Made by a program: the position numbers and the translations under genes
The notes under the pieces: model-generated
What the model saw: the letters and a program-made list of their open reading frames with translations, nothing else
Told to the model about the DNA's origin: nothing
The model's database searches: none
From: Apostichopus japonicus
Lineage: Eukaryota > Echinodermata > Holothuroidea > Aspidochirotida > Stichopodidae
Length of the DNA stretch: 64,000 nt
Direction of reading: 5' to 3'
Assembly: GCF_037975245.1 (NCBI RefSeq)
Contig: NC_092574.1
Location: 13,169,213-13,233,212 of the forward strand
Part shown: positions 1 through 11,009 of the stretch, in pieces
Layout of the letters: every line of letters starts with the position of its first letter
How positions within the stretch are numbered: the stretch's first letter is position 1

Positions 1-3000
1 TGAAAAAGGCAGTCTCATGTAGAAACAAGAAGGGAAAAAAAAGACCCTAGCATCTGTAAGGTAGTGGGTTCAAGCCTTGGCTAGTCATAGTTAAAGTGAC
101 AGATATCTCCTCCCTGACAATTACAAGGATTTTCTGAAATGATTTTCGGTATTGGTAAAGCAATTCAAAAATATTTATGCAATTTGTTTGCAGTGTATAA
201 GCAACAAACAATTTTGCTATTTTTTATTCTTTATTTTAAATTATGAGAGCAGGGTTGCATATTTCCTATGATTGGGGGGGGGGGGGTGAAATAATGGTAA
301 TATTCCAGGAAATACTGGAAAATAGTCGAGAAATGACAATACCATGAAATATTAATTATCACATCAACACAAGTAAGTTTGGTCTGAGTAAGTCTCAATA
401 ATGGCGATTGTGTAAAAAAGAAAGGAGAGTTTATTTGGTTGTAACATTTTAGATTGAAGAACTTTCCAAAGTGAAAGAAAGATTTCAACTTTTATGAATT
501 TTAAAGATCATGTCCCGATATTTCCCAATTTTTGGCTGTTGCTGTTTAAACTCAAATGGGTTCTTCTTGTTATTTCCGGACTGGTGGTTTACATCCCCAC
601 CTGGTATTTCGTGTGCAATTTCCTGCATGTGGCTCATTTAGTGATATTACTGCCTGCCAGACTGATTCAATGAATTGATAAAACCAACAACTGATTAACG
701 TCCAGTTAGTGAACAAATCTTGGAGGGTGTCAGTGACCTTGGATCGACTGAAGCTTCAACATGTGAATAAAGGTTAATAGTGAGGGGTTTTAATGCTTCA
801 TTAACCTTTCTTGGGAGTATAAGGCTTCTTTCTGGTTGGTAGGAAAATACATTGATTCAAACGATGGCCAAAATATTGCAAAAAAGAAAAGAAAAAAGGC
901 TCTCATTTGAGCCTGTTCTTAAGAATGGTCCATCTGGTGTATTGCCATCCATCTTTCTTGCTCTTGAAAACCCAAGTTGTAGAATCACTTCAAAATTGAA
1001 TCATTTTTGGGGGAGTAAATATTACAAGACTTTCTATCTTCTGGATCATGGCGATAGTCTATACAAACAGAACCTAAAAGCTTCAAAGCATCGAGATATC
1101 TCGCAAGTCACTTGGAATATTCACAAGGTGGAGTAGGTTGAAACGTACCAGCTTAACAAACCTGAAACCTAGGTTGAACCTAGCAACTCTAACTGTTAAA
1201 GTTTAGGTGGGATTGTGATCCAGTCAGATGTAATGTGCAATGTGGCAGTTGATGCAAGTATTTAGCATCTGAACAAATAGATTAAAAAGTACCGCATGCA
1301 GAAAAGAACAGGCCATTTCCTCTTAGAAGCTGGCAGATGCAATTGGTTTTGCTTATCATATATCAGGAATCTTTAGACAAGTTAACTTTATCATGGATAT
1401 GAAATACAAAGCTGCTACATAGAGAGCAGCACAAACCTGGGGATAAATTTGGTTGGGGAAAGGGGTGGAACGGAAGGAACCAAACTTGCCCATATACCCG
1501 AGAATATGCTTAAATACAAAGGCTAAGATAAGTTGTGTGGGGGGGGGGGTGGTTGAGGGCAAATATGATTTTGACATTAGTGCAATTGACATTTCTCACA
1601 CTAGTACCTACAAAACTGCTTTACACTTTCATTTAGTACATATAACTTGAAAAAGTAACGTATACCGAAATACCCAGCATGCATGTTTTCAACAATGGGT
1701 CCAATATTTTCCAAAATCCTATGATTTCATACTTAATGAAGAAAGATGTGCAAATATGAAGTAATTTCACAACTTTCAATCACCTCGTCATTATACAGAT
1801 GAAAATTCCCAAATCATGTACTTACCAGTTTAGACCCTTAAAAGTTTGATGTTTAGAGGTTAAGGGTGTCTGTAAGCTTAGAATTAACAGTGTTACGCTG
1901 GCAGTTTCTTTAATAAGTTATAACGATTACCTTGGACCAGAGTGCAAATGCACACATATTGGTCCCGTGTTGAAACAGAATATAAAGAACAGAAAATTTT
2001 GTAGAATATTTATGACAGTATGCTGTGAATCTTGCCGATGGGAGGATTACCTATAAATGTTGTCTGCCGCACACACAGCAACATAAGGGCGTATAAATCA
2101 ATCAGTGAATTTCCACCGTCTGGGTACGAATCTAAAGAAAAACAGCTTGTGCATATGTGCACATGGCTGTTCTGTTCCGATTGAACATGATTTGAAATGA
2201 AACCTTTAACACCATCCAACATCACCGACCAAAGTTAAAACACGATATAACAATTGAAAAACCGTTATTACTCACACACAAATAGGTGTCAATCAATTTC
2301 TGTTTTAACCTTGAATTCTGCATGAGTTAGGAATTATCACCAAAGGGGCGATTACCACTATATATATTGTAGCCTTTATCATCTCTACAGCTATACTTAC
2401 AATGTATCATACCTTACGCCTATACACCTCTAACAATACCTCGCTACTGTTGGCAGCTAACTAGATAACATGTGTCACTATAGCCTAGCTTGTGTATAAA
2501 TTTCATTTATTCATCTTGACTAGTTGACTCAATAATATACAGGCTGTTTGTCAGTTACTTCTTAACAGAGTCAATGAAAAATTGTCATTGACTACACACC
2601 CTTATAAAGGTACTTATATATACACTACACATTATACTCAGCTCCTTGCATGATCCACACTTTTAATTTTTTTTTTCTTCCATAATCTGAAAACAATGTA
2701 TATATAGATGCAGTTGCCTTCATTCCTCTCTGCAAAAGTACAAAATTTCATAAAAGGCAAAACTAATAATGAGTATGAAAATGATTGTTTAACTCACCAG
2801 ATTGCTAAACAGCTGCTGCAGCCTGCTCTGTATATCATTATTTCCACAACCACCGATCACAGACTCGTCCAGACGAGGCACGTACTAGCTACTACGTAAA
2901 GTCTCCACAAGCATTATACTATGTTACGAGATGCGAATTAGACCTCACACACGGACGGCGGGAGAGATGAGAAAATTGTGTTTCCCTTCTGTGCCATCAG

Positions 3001-4612
3001 ACTCTGATCTGTCCATGCTCACAGAGAAGTAGTGGAGAAAGAGAGAAAGAGATGGGCAACTTTATTCATCTCTCGTAAATCAGATGCACTGCGTGCTATA
3101 AACTATACGGCTAGTTTCCACATAACTCTTTGAAAGAACAAAGACGGCATATAGATGTTAGCTTCTAAAAGATCAGCTAGAATTCTCTTGGAGAGTCTAT
3201 AAACAAATTATAACAGTTAGAAAACAATTTCTTCATATACAGATAGTAATTAAAGATGAAGGATAGATACAACTGTGATGATCGAACTGTGAGTGTTTTT
3301 AGGTGAGCTTTAATAGAGAGTAGTCACTTCAGTAAACAAAGGCTCAGTTGATTAATTTTGCAATGTAAAATAATAACAGGTTGAATGTGTCAGCCCAAAT
3401 TGAGTGGAGAGAAGAACACAAATTTTTAAACCTACAAGCAATTGTTCTATGATTAATTTTTTACTTCTTGTTACTGTTGTGGCGGAGAGGGTGACAATGT
3501 AGTGGAAGGGGTGGCATGAACTAGGTGAAAGAAATGGAGGGAAATAGACCAGTCTGGGGGGTGGCAACTTGTGGCAATTATGATGTAACATACAAGTTTA
3601 TCATACATGCAAAATACATATATTTCGCTATAGATCTGTGGTATGACATGCTCATCTGGCTGAAGAACCAAAGCAGACTATATGGTAGAAAATCCAAACC
3701 CTTTTTTAATTTGAAATACCAGTCTGGAGATGGAGAGTATAGGTGTGAAAGAGGCAGCATGTTCTCCTCTCCTAAGCCCTTCAGATTAATTGACTATTGG
3801 TTCAATATCATTTCTCATTACAGGAAGACAACAATGCATCATAGATGTGTCAAACTTGCAACCTTTGTTTTACTCGAAGTTGGTTCGGTTGATTATCTTA
3901 CTGAGCTAATATCACTTTGCTGATATATTGTCTTTGAAATTAAGGCTGGGAAACCTGTATCATGCACTGCATCTGGTGGGTTAGACAGGAAATCTACTTT
4001 TTCAAAATAATCTGAGACAAATTTGCACACCAAAATATCAACTTTTTTAGGTCTTTGTATTGATCTCTTACCAACAGGAGAGAGATAAATGGCTAACTTC
4101 TTTGTCCTATGGTATCAACCCTCCAGAGTGTGGAGGAAGTTTTGAAGTATTAAAGTCAATTTACTACACAGTTTACCTCAGTAGTTGTAAAGTTGGGCTA
4201 GGAGCTGAATACAGTCATACCTTCACATAAATTTGTAGATATTCATCGATATAAATTCTTCATAAAGTTTTGGTCCTCACCAGTACCTTCTGTCATCTGC
4301 AACATACCTGCATAAAATGAAATTCTATGAAAGTAAGTATGAACGAGGTTAAAACAGAGATTCCAGTTGGTACATTAGAATTTCAAAACTAAATCAATTT
4401 TAAGAACATTTCATATGCTTGTATCATTTGCTATTGTAAGGCTTATTTTAGGTAGTTCGGGAACGGTAAGCCCGGCCTTACACTGATACCGTAGAACCGA
4501 GCGTGAAACGTGAAATAATCAGGAAAAGCGGGTACTGCATAATATATGTCTTCTTTTATTGATTCAGGATAAAACTGTAACTTGTAACTTTAGATAATTA
4601 AAATGTAAAGAG
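1..4612. other. Gene-free stretch
   Basis: I see no recognisable gene here. Open frames are short, low in complexity and unlike any family I know. The stretch holds a G-run near 278-288 and another near 1540-1550, and otherwise AT-rich unique-looking DNA. An unrecognised untranslated exon or non-coding RNA cannot be excluded. Confidence 0.5.
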
Positions 4613-4676
4613 CCCGAAGTCTACAGACGTAAATATAAATTACGGAGCCTACTGTTCTACGTCTGTAGACTTCGGG
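4613..4676. repeat. Perfect 19-bp inverted repeat (hairpin)
   Basis: The arms 4613-4631 (CCCGAAGTCTACAGACGTA) and 4658-4676 are exact reverse complements, 19 of 19, separated by a 26-nt AT-rich spacer. Either strand's transcript could fold into a stable stem-loop. No target duplication was found, so it may be the core of a foldback element or a stand-alone structure. Confidence 0.85.
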
Positions 4677-4829
4677 AGATAAACTTCAACTCCTCGATAA
4701 ATCTTTAAGAAACACTTAAACCCCTGATTCCAAAATAACAAATTAAGACGCGTTGCACAGGGCACACGCTCTGCCCTGCTTGAACCCGATTGGTGTAAAC
4801 TTTTAACTCACCCCTTACCAAACTCTTGA

Positions 4830-4886
4830 TTGGTTGAGTGCCAACCTGATATGCAGATGAGCATATGCAAATGGGCACTCAACCAA
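4830..4886. repeat. 13-bp inverted repeat with CCAAT and octamer-like motifs
   Basis: TTGGTTGAGTGCC (4830-4842) is repeated exactly as its reverse complement at 4874-4886. The spacer carries ATTTGCAT-like octamer sequences in both orientations around GCATATGC, and each arm contains ATTGG/CCAAT. This could be a small transposon core or a symmetric regulatory cluster. No gene start is evident beside it. Confidence 0.6.
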
Positions 4887-4940
4887 TTTGAACCAGTTTG
4901 GCTGTCTTCCAACCCCGAATCATTTAAAACAATTTAAAAT

Positions 4941-4988
4941 AACTAGAATACGCTTCACAATAACAATAACTAGAATACGCTTCACAAT
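4941..4988. repeat. Two-copy direct repeat, 27-bp period
   Basis: The 21-nt unit beginning AACTAGAATACGCTTCACAA occurs at 4941 and again at 4968, with a 6-nt spacer of CAATAA type. It is a small local tandem duplication with no apparent coding role. Confidence 0.75.
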
Positions 4989-6183
4989 GTCAATTAACAT
5001 GGGGATTTACATCACCATTGTGTCCCTTGTGTTTCATAAGTCAAAGCAAGCTTACCTGAAGTCACAACCAATGGTGATAAGGCTACGTGTTGTTCAACAT
5101 TTTGGTAGGTCATTACATTTTATCGACACCCATAGGCCTAGCAAAAACCCCTCACTATCCCAAGCTCCTTCTTCACCCCTGGCGAGGCAATGGTACTGAA
5201 CGTCTGTAGCCTATTGGCTTTGTGTGGATGTGTGTGTCTAACTGTACAGACCCATGGGTAGGCTAGTAACGTGAAATAACATGCCTATAACGTTAGCAAC
5301 GTTAGAGTACGTTAGTTGACAAACATTCTTTCGGAGTTCTCTAAAGAATGCCACACTGCAAGGAAATGCTGGGTATACATGTCCACAACAAGAATGAATA
5401 TCACACAGGCAGTAAGTGAGGCTAACCTACCACTTACGCTCATAAGAAAATGTGCGACAAAGACCTAGCCCTAATGACTACGCCTTTCGGTGGACACTCA
5501 ATTAGGGATTTCGGTCATTGTGAAATTATATCAAAATCCTCAGGTTTTGGAAAGCCTGTTCATCCCATCTTAGACTGTAACATTACCTTACACCTTTCTT
5601 CCTTCCCACTCTCTGATCTAAGCTAAAAAACGTTTGATGCCTGGTTGTCCGTTATGTTACTGGTCAGTTGTTGAGTTGCCTTTTCCTCATTCAAAGTTCA
5701 CCTACGACTCCACGTTGGGGATCGGGAAGGGGTCGGAGTTGACCAGTCAATCATCAGCACGTTGAAAATCGAAAGACGTTTTGGCCGAGGACACATTTCA
5801 GTACTACAAATAAATACAAATCAACGATGATGATAGGATTCATGTTTCCGTCATTTATTCCGTCTGGGGGAAGTCAAAGATATTTGTCTAAGGTGGAATA
5901 TCTTTTGGGAAGTTGGGGCAGTGTATTATTTTAACACGTACATAATACTAACTGGGTGCGCATTAGTTGCCCAAATTAAGCGTGCGCATGAAAACCACAA
6001 CTTGATCCCTCTCAATCCCGATCCCCTCACATCGAGATTGGGTAAATCTTTGGTTGCCCAGTCAAGAATTACGTTGATCACGGGGGACATTATTCTGAGA
6101 TGCCTTTCACGCTCGGCGATTAGGCTCTTTAAATTTGCGACATATTTTAACATTGTTATTATCATATTAATACTGTGGTTTAT

Positions 6184-6865
6184 ACCAACGAGGTAAATGA
6201 ATCTGGAGGATTCATGTCAATTGGGTGCGCGCGTACCATGCATGGAGGGTCATGTGATGTGTTCCAGGGTGGTACCAAACTGATATTTCTCTGTAGCAGT
6301 TCAAGAACAGTGTTAGTGACTTCGTCAAAGATTTGCACCAAGACGGATCGGACATGGGAACTAACGGCGTAAGAAGGTACTGGTACTTCAGGACTACGAA
6401 ATAGTGCTAATATGCTAACGTTCAACCTTATTCTCTTGAATGAAGGCAGGCCTTCTACATAATAGATCTTACTTATTAATACAGCTCTAGGGGCAAGCTT
6501 TGTCGCATATGGCCTAACGTTAATACTACTTGCTATAAGTGAATGTAGAAATGGGAAATGTGGGGAAATGTTTAGTTCAGTGCAACCACTGAATTCTCCA
6601 TGGAACAGAACCTAATGCTGCTCGACGGGAATATAGCTATCACGTTAGGCTACAGGCACGGTTATTGCTAGGTAACGGGTGTCGTCTGCTGCTCTTAGCA
6701 CGCAAACACATTTACGTACTAGTTGGGTGAAATCATCATGCGTAATAGGGAGAGTAGTATATTAGTACCACCCTGGAACACATCACATGACCCTCCATAC
6801 ATGGTACGCGCGTACGCTCGTATTTACTGTGTGATAGTTTCTCCAGATTCATTTACCTCGTTGGT
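6184..6865. mobile_element. Foldback/MITE-like element with long imperfect terminal inverted repeats
   Basis: The element starts ACCAACGAGG and ends CCTCGTTGGT, flanked by ttat on both sides (6180-6183 and 6866-6869). The left arm runs to about 6281 and is mirrored by about 6765-6865, including the shared blocks GGTAAATGAATCTGGAG and GGAGGGTCATGTGATGTGTT in inverse orientation. The centre has no recognisable protein. The 4-bp flank may be a target duplication; the superfamily is not assigned. Confidence 0.65.
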
Positions 6866-7010
6866 TTATACGGGACATGGAGGAATCAAAATATATTGGC
6901 GCATGATTGGGCTGTACTGGTCTATAAGAGAGATAGATATATCTATTTATATATCATTGAAATCGTAATGAGTTGGAAAATCCAGAACAGTGCAAACACT
7001 TCCAGCCTCC

Positions 7011-7058
7011 ACCGGGATTCGAACACAAGCCTCCCGCTTAAAATGCGGACACGCTAAT
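7011..7058 (-). repeat. tRNA-like relic (SINE fragment?)
   Basis: On the minus strand there is an anticodon-arm-like stem (CCGC ATTTTAA GCGG), followed by TTCGAATCCC, which resembles an RNA polymerase III B box. No acceptor stem or convincing D arm is present, so this is not a functional tRNA. It is most likely the 3' part of an old tRNA-derived SINE. Confidence 0.35.
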
Positions 7059-7162
7059 ATAACACAATTTTATTGGATGACACAAAGGTTTCTATCATAA
7101 AACAAATTCCTCTGTTTTTAAGGTGCTCCATCAGGGGGTGGGAACAGGAGGGTAGCCAAGGG

Positions 7163-8229
7163 CAGTGGCGGCGGAACCGGGGGGGCTTGGGGGGCTCAGC
7201 CCCCCCAATGAAAAAGTTGAGGGGGCAAATGCATGATAAGCCCCCCCCCAATATTTACCAAGGCTCCGAAACGTGCATCTGCCCTTTTTTCAATGCATAC
7301 TTGTCGATCTGTCCGATGCACACGTATACTATATATATAGGTGTAATAATTTTAGTAATTGCTGGGGGACCCTCGGCCCGTCCCCTGGCTATAGACCACA
7401 TTGTCACCCCAACCGCGTCTTCACGCCTCGTGTAAAGTGGAAGCAGTGAGTGTGAGTACCGGTAAGCGTAACACAACTTCGTCTTAGGCCAATGACTTGC
7501 CTCATTTCAGCCAGTTCTCCAACATCCCCTTACTTAGTGGCGGAGCGTCCATATATACAGTCAGGGGCGGATGCCCCCCGACCCCTGACGGACTCAAATG
7601 GACTGCTGGCGCCCTTTTCAGCTTTTCACTACTTTTTACTTATTCGCGATTATTGACTATTTTATTGCGCGCTCATATACCTATTGACATTTGTCATATT
7701 CTGTTGGTGTAATTTTTCGACAAAATGGCGACGACACCTTTTTATTCTCCGTTAATCTGCAAATTAGCAAGGCCCGGAAAGGGTCATTTCCTGCAATCTA
7801 GGGAGTATCTTTTCTCAAAAATTTTCTGTACGCTCCGCGCCAACTTGTGGTGGCGCTCCGCTTAGATAGTGTCAAAAGCGCCCCTACAGACCATTCTTGC
7901 CCCCCCTGACCTATACCCCTAGCTCCGCCACTGCCCTTACTACACTCAAAAACGTCTTTGCGAGTACACTACGAGGAATAGCTACTCTCTTAAAACACCA
8001 TCGAACATACAATTACAATGTTTTTACAGACTTTTAGGTGCAATCTGAGAAATTGCATTAAACAGGTATTCGCAGCATTAAACACTCGGGAAGTGCCGTT
8101 TCCGGCCATCTGGGGGTTTGAAAAAACCCAAAATTTTCTTGTACGCTCCGCGCCAACCGATGGTGGCACTCCGCTTAGATAGTCTCCACACATTAGCCCC
8201 CCAATAATTTTTCCGTTCCGCCGCGCCTG
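7163..8229. mobile_element. hAT-like element B (nested in C)
   Basis: It is flanked by the 8-bp duplication gccaaggg (7155-7162 and 8230-8237). The ends are CAGTGGCGGCGGAAC and inverted CAGGCGCGGCGGAAC. It contains the subterminal module near 8120-8182, similar to those in elements C and D. Open frames across it are accidental readings of G/C-rich terminal sequence. Confidence 0.8.
7535..7933. mobile_element. hAT-like element D (innermost)
   Basis: This 399-bp element is flanked by the 8-bp duplication cccttact (7527-7534 and 7934-7941). The ends are TAGTGGCGGAGC and inverted CAGTGGCGGAGC. It carries the subterminal module at about 7815-7872 (ACGCTCCGCGCCAAC, then CGCTTAGATAGTGT). Being innermost, it is the youngest insertion of the nest. 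Confidence 0.8.
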
Positions 8230-8933
8230 GCCAAGGGGGGGCGAAGGGGGCAGGCGCCCTCCCCCTTGAGCATATTTTTTTTTTAATGTTTTTTATGATA
8301 TCGCTAGTAATTTCAAAAGAAAGAATGCTAAGATGCAACTTACAAGGCCTGGGAAGTGCCATTTCCAGCGATCTGGGAGACATTTTCAGCCAAAATTTTC
8401 TTGTACGCTTCGCGCCAAACATGGTGGCGCTACGCTTAGATAGTGTGCAGAGCCGTATATACGGCTCTGATAGTGTGCAATACCGTATCAACGGCTCTGA
8501 TAGTTTGCCTACATTTTCGCCCCTCCCTTGGCAAATTCCTGGCTACGCGCCTGGGTGGGAACCGTGGGTGGGGGGCACATGCCCCACTTTTTTTCCAAAA
8601 TGGCAAATGTGCCCTACTGGCAAATAAAATGTGCCCCTTTGATGAAGAACTGTCTTTTGGATATCTTAAGCCTTTGTTAATTTTAATTATTTATTTTTAG
8701 TCTGTACATGCTATTTTTAAAATGGCATCCCCTATCTGTTTGTAGCACCGTTAACAATAAACAATCTCAATCAATATTATCGATAGCATACTAACACATC
8801 ATACATATTGAAGTGATATGGCCAGTGTGTATGGGTGTATAGCATAACAAGTGGTAGTTGTGGAATGGGAAAGTGCCCCTCTGATGTTGTCCCCCCCCAT
8901 TTTTTGGAAGCTTCCCACCCCCCTGTGCTCCAT

Positions 8934-10401
8934 AGATACAAATATGGATATAAATTAATGTTCCAAGAGCTATATCATATGTAATAACATATTTAGAGTA
9001 ATAAAATGATGAGAATAGATTTGATTTAGGTTGGTTGTGAAATATATTTGATTTCTTGATGCTACCTTAACAGAGCAGAATACATGTAAAGTACAGGCAT
9101 ATTAGTCAATAAATCTCCACCTTTTTTTTTAATTTCTTTCAAAGCTCTCCTGAAAAAATCATGCAAGCAATGTAATTTTCGATGTATATTTCATAAGAAA
9201 TCAAAGTAGAAGATTCTTAGCCACGGAGTTCAACTTTGTGGTTCGATTCACCTTGTAAAGTACTCTGTATCATCTTAATTTGCCAGCAAAAAGATATAGA
9301 AACCAGAAAATACTTTATGACAAAACTATAAAGGCTTTGCAGAGAGAAAAATGTCTGTCTATAATCATTAATCATGAAAATATTAATTTTTAACTGAATC
9401 TCATGTTTTTTTTATTCCAATGTGTTTACAGGATACCTGTTTTTACAACAAGTGGGTGTGCGAGTGGGGAGGGGTGTATGGAGGGAAGCATATTTGGGTG
9501 TGAATACAAGAAATGTTCACCACATATTAGTACCAGTACAAACATTTAAACTTTCCTGCTGAATGTTATGGAAATGTGTGGAAGGATTCTGAAGGAAAAA
9601 ACATTAATTTTAACAGTGCACAGTTATTAATTTAGATATAAGCAGAAGCAAACTTTCCTAAGAACCAAAAAAGAAAAAGGCAAATCCTTTCTTATTTGAA
9701 CATTCCCACAAAATGCTGATTGCCAAAGAGTTTCTTGTGAAACTTTCTCGTAATCTTCAAGTACTTAAGTCAGCAAAAGTTATACTTCTGTAAAAGATTG
9801 TCTCATACATTCCACCTCTCTTCACCTCCCCTTTCCCCAAGTGCAATTAGTAACCCCACATGACTCATTCCTATTAGTATTATCATTATTCATAATTAGT
9901 CGTCACTGCATTTAAATCTAAGTTCCCACTTTGAAATAAATTAAATGAAATCTACATGAAATGGTATTCTATATGTGACATTTCTCCTTTAAGTACTTTA
10001 GATAAATACAGAGTCTTGACCATCACATTTTCTTGCATAGAAACACTCACAACACATTAGTAGTACTCCTCAGAAATAAGGAAAAAGGTTTGGTTATTGA
10101 TCTGTAACTATAATACAAACATGCAACTTATAACCATAAAGGTAGTCCCAGTTAGTAAATTATACAGTTAAATACAGTGCAAAGAAAAAACAAACAACAA
10201 CCCAAGATTAACATGAAGGATTAAAAGATGAAATCCACAACAATCTGGTACTACCAGTAGTTAGGACTCCACGTCAGTAAATTTCAAAGTTTGTCAATCA
10301 TTTCCCCATAGAGATAATACGGTGATAATTCCTTGCGTCGGGACCATCACCCGTAGTGACTTTACATGATTCAAATCCACCATAAAATGTAATGACTTGT
10401 T
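8934..10401. other. Gene-free stretch
   Basis: AT-rich sequence with no recognisable gene, repeat array or transposon terminus that I can see. Confidence 0.5.
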
Positions 10402-10443
10402 ACAAGGGGCATAGGCGTAGGAGCCTAATTTGATTTGGGGGGT

Positions 10444-10680
10444 CTGTAACGACTTGCCCGAAAAATATAACCAAATATTTGCGCGCTCCGCGTGCGCTCA
10501 ACATCTTAATGTGCATATCATATAGGCATTCTTCGGTTATTACATCACACGCAAATAACCGATAAATGCCTATGCATATTAAGATGTTGAACGCGCACGG
10601 AGCGCGCGGAAAATTTTGGTTATATTTTCCGTGTTATTACCCTTCCATATTGGTTATAATTGTTGGGGAAGTCGTTACAA
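10444..10680. repeat. Long imperfect palindrome inside the hAT-like element
   Basis: CTGTAACGACTT and a following AAATATAACCAAA block on the left are mirrored on the right by TTTGGTTATATTTT and AAGTCGTTACA. The best-paired core is 10481-10608, with arms containing GCGCGCTCCG and CAACATCTTAAT on the left and their inverses on the right. It would extrude as a cruciform or fold as a hairpin. Confidence 0.75.
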
Positions 10681-10713
10681 TAATAACGATAATAATAATA
10701 TTAGTTTAACCGT

Positions 10714-10962
10714 TGAAAAACACATTGCAAATTATTATTCTTTCAGTAGGTGCCCAAAAAATTCTCAGCATAGTGCCCGAATTTTCACCAAAAAAATTGA
10801 AAAACACACTGCAGATTTTTCTTCTTTCAGTAGTTGCCTGAAAAATTCTCAGCATATTGCCCGAATTTTCACCCAAAAAATTGAAAAACACATTGCAAAT
10901 TATTCTGCTTTCAGTAGGAGCCCGAAAAATTCTCAGCATATTGCCCGAATTTTCACCAACAT
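10714..10962. repeat. Three tandem copies of an 84/85-bp unit
   Basis: Units start at 10714, 10799 and 10883 with GAAAAACACAYTGCA and share CTTTCAGTAG, AAAATTCTCAGCATA and TGCCCGAATTTTCACC. Such internal direct repeats are common in the subterminal parts of hAT elements, where transposase binds; that role here is inference. Confidence 0.8.
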
Positions 10963-11009
10963 TTTTGGTTGGGGGCTGCAGCCCCCCCTCCTACGCCTAT
11001 GACAAGGGG

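Larger units (their letters stand above)
7145..8553. mobile_element. hAT-like element C (nested in A)
   Basis: It is inserted in element A with the 8-bp duplication ggtgggaa (7137-7144 and 8554-8561). The ends are CAGGAGGGTAGCC and inverted CAGGCGCGTAGCC, 11 of 13 matching. Its own sequence is 7145-7162 plus about 8238-8553, and it carries the shared subterminal module near 8380-8450 (CGCTTAGATAGTGT). It has no coding capacity. Confidence 0.8.
7132..8925. mobile_element. hAT-like element A (outermost of a four-level nest)
   Basis: The termini are CAGGGGGTGGGAA on the left and the inverted CAGGGGGGTGGGAA on the right. The 8-bp direct repeat tgctccat flanks both ends (7124-7131 and 8926-8933). 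Only 13 bp of its left end lie before the next insertion; its right part runs from 8562. No transposase is visible, so it is non-autonomous. The 8-bp duplication suits the hAT superfamily, although other 8-bp-TSD families are possible. Confidence 0.8.
10410..11001. mobile_element. hAT-like non-autonomous element with palindrome and tandem repeats
   Basis: The 14-bp perfect terminal inverted repeats are CATAGGCGTAGGAG and its complement at 10988-11001. The exact 8-bp target duplication acaagggg lies at 10402-10409 and 11002-11009. Inside are a long imperfect palindrome (10444-10680) and three tandem copies of an 84/85-bp unit (10714-10962). One frame stays open through the tandem unit, but the product is only repeats and matches no transposase I recognise. 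Confidence 0.85.

Noticed and set aside
3525-3923. 132-codon open frame
   Set aside because: No resemblance to a known family and no coding composition signal; treated as chance.
7073-8700. Several 65-137-codon frames on both strands
   Set aside because: All fall inside the nested hAT-like elements and read G/C-rich terminal repeats.
10616-11002. 128-codon open frame in the hAT-like element
   Set aside because: It is a translation of the tandem 84-bp units and terminal G/C sequence; no transposase motif is present.
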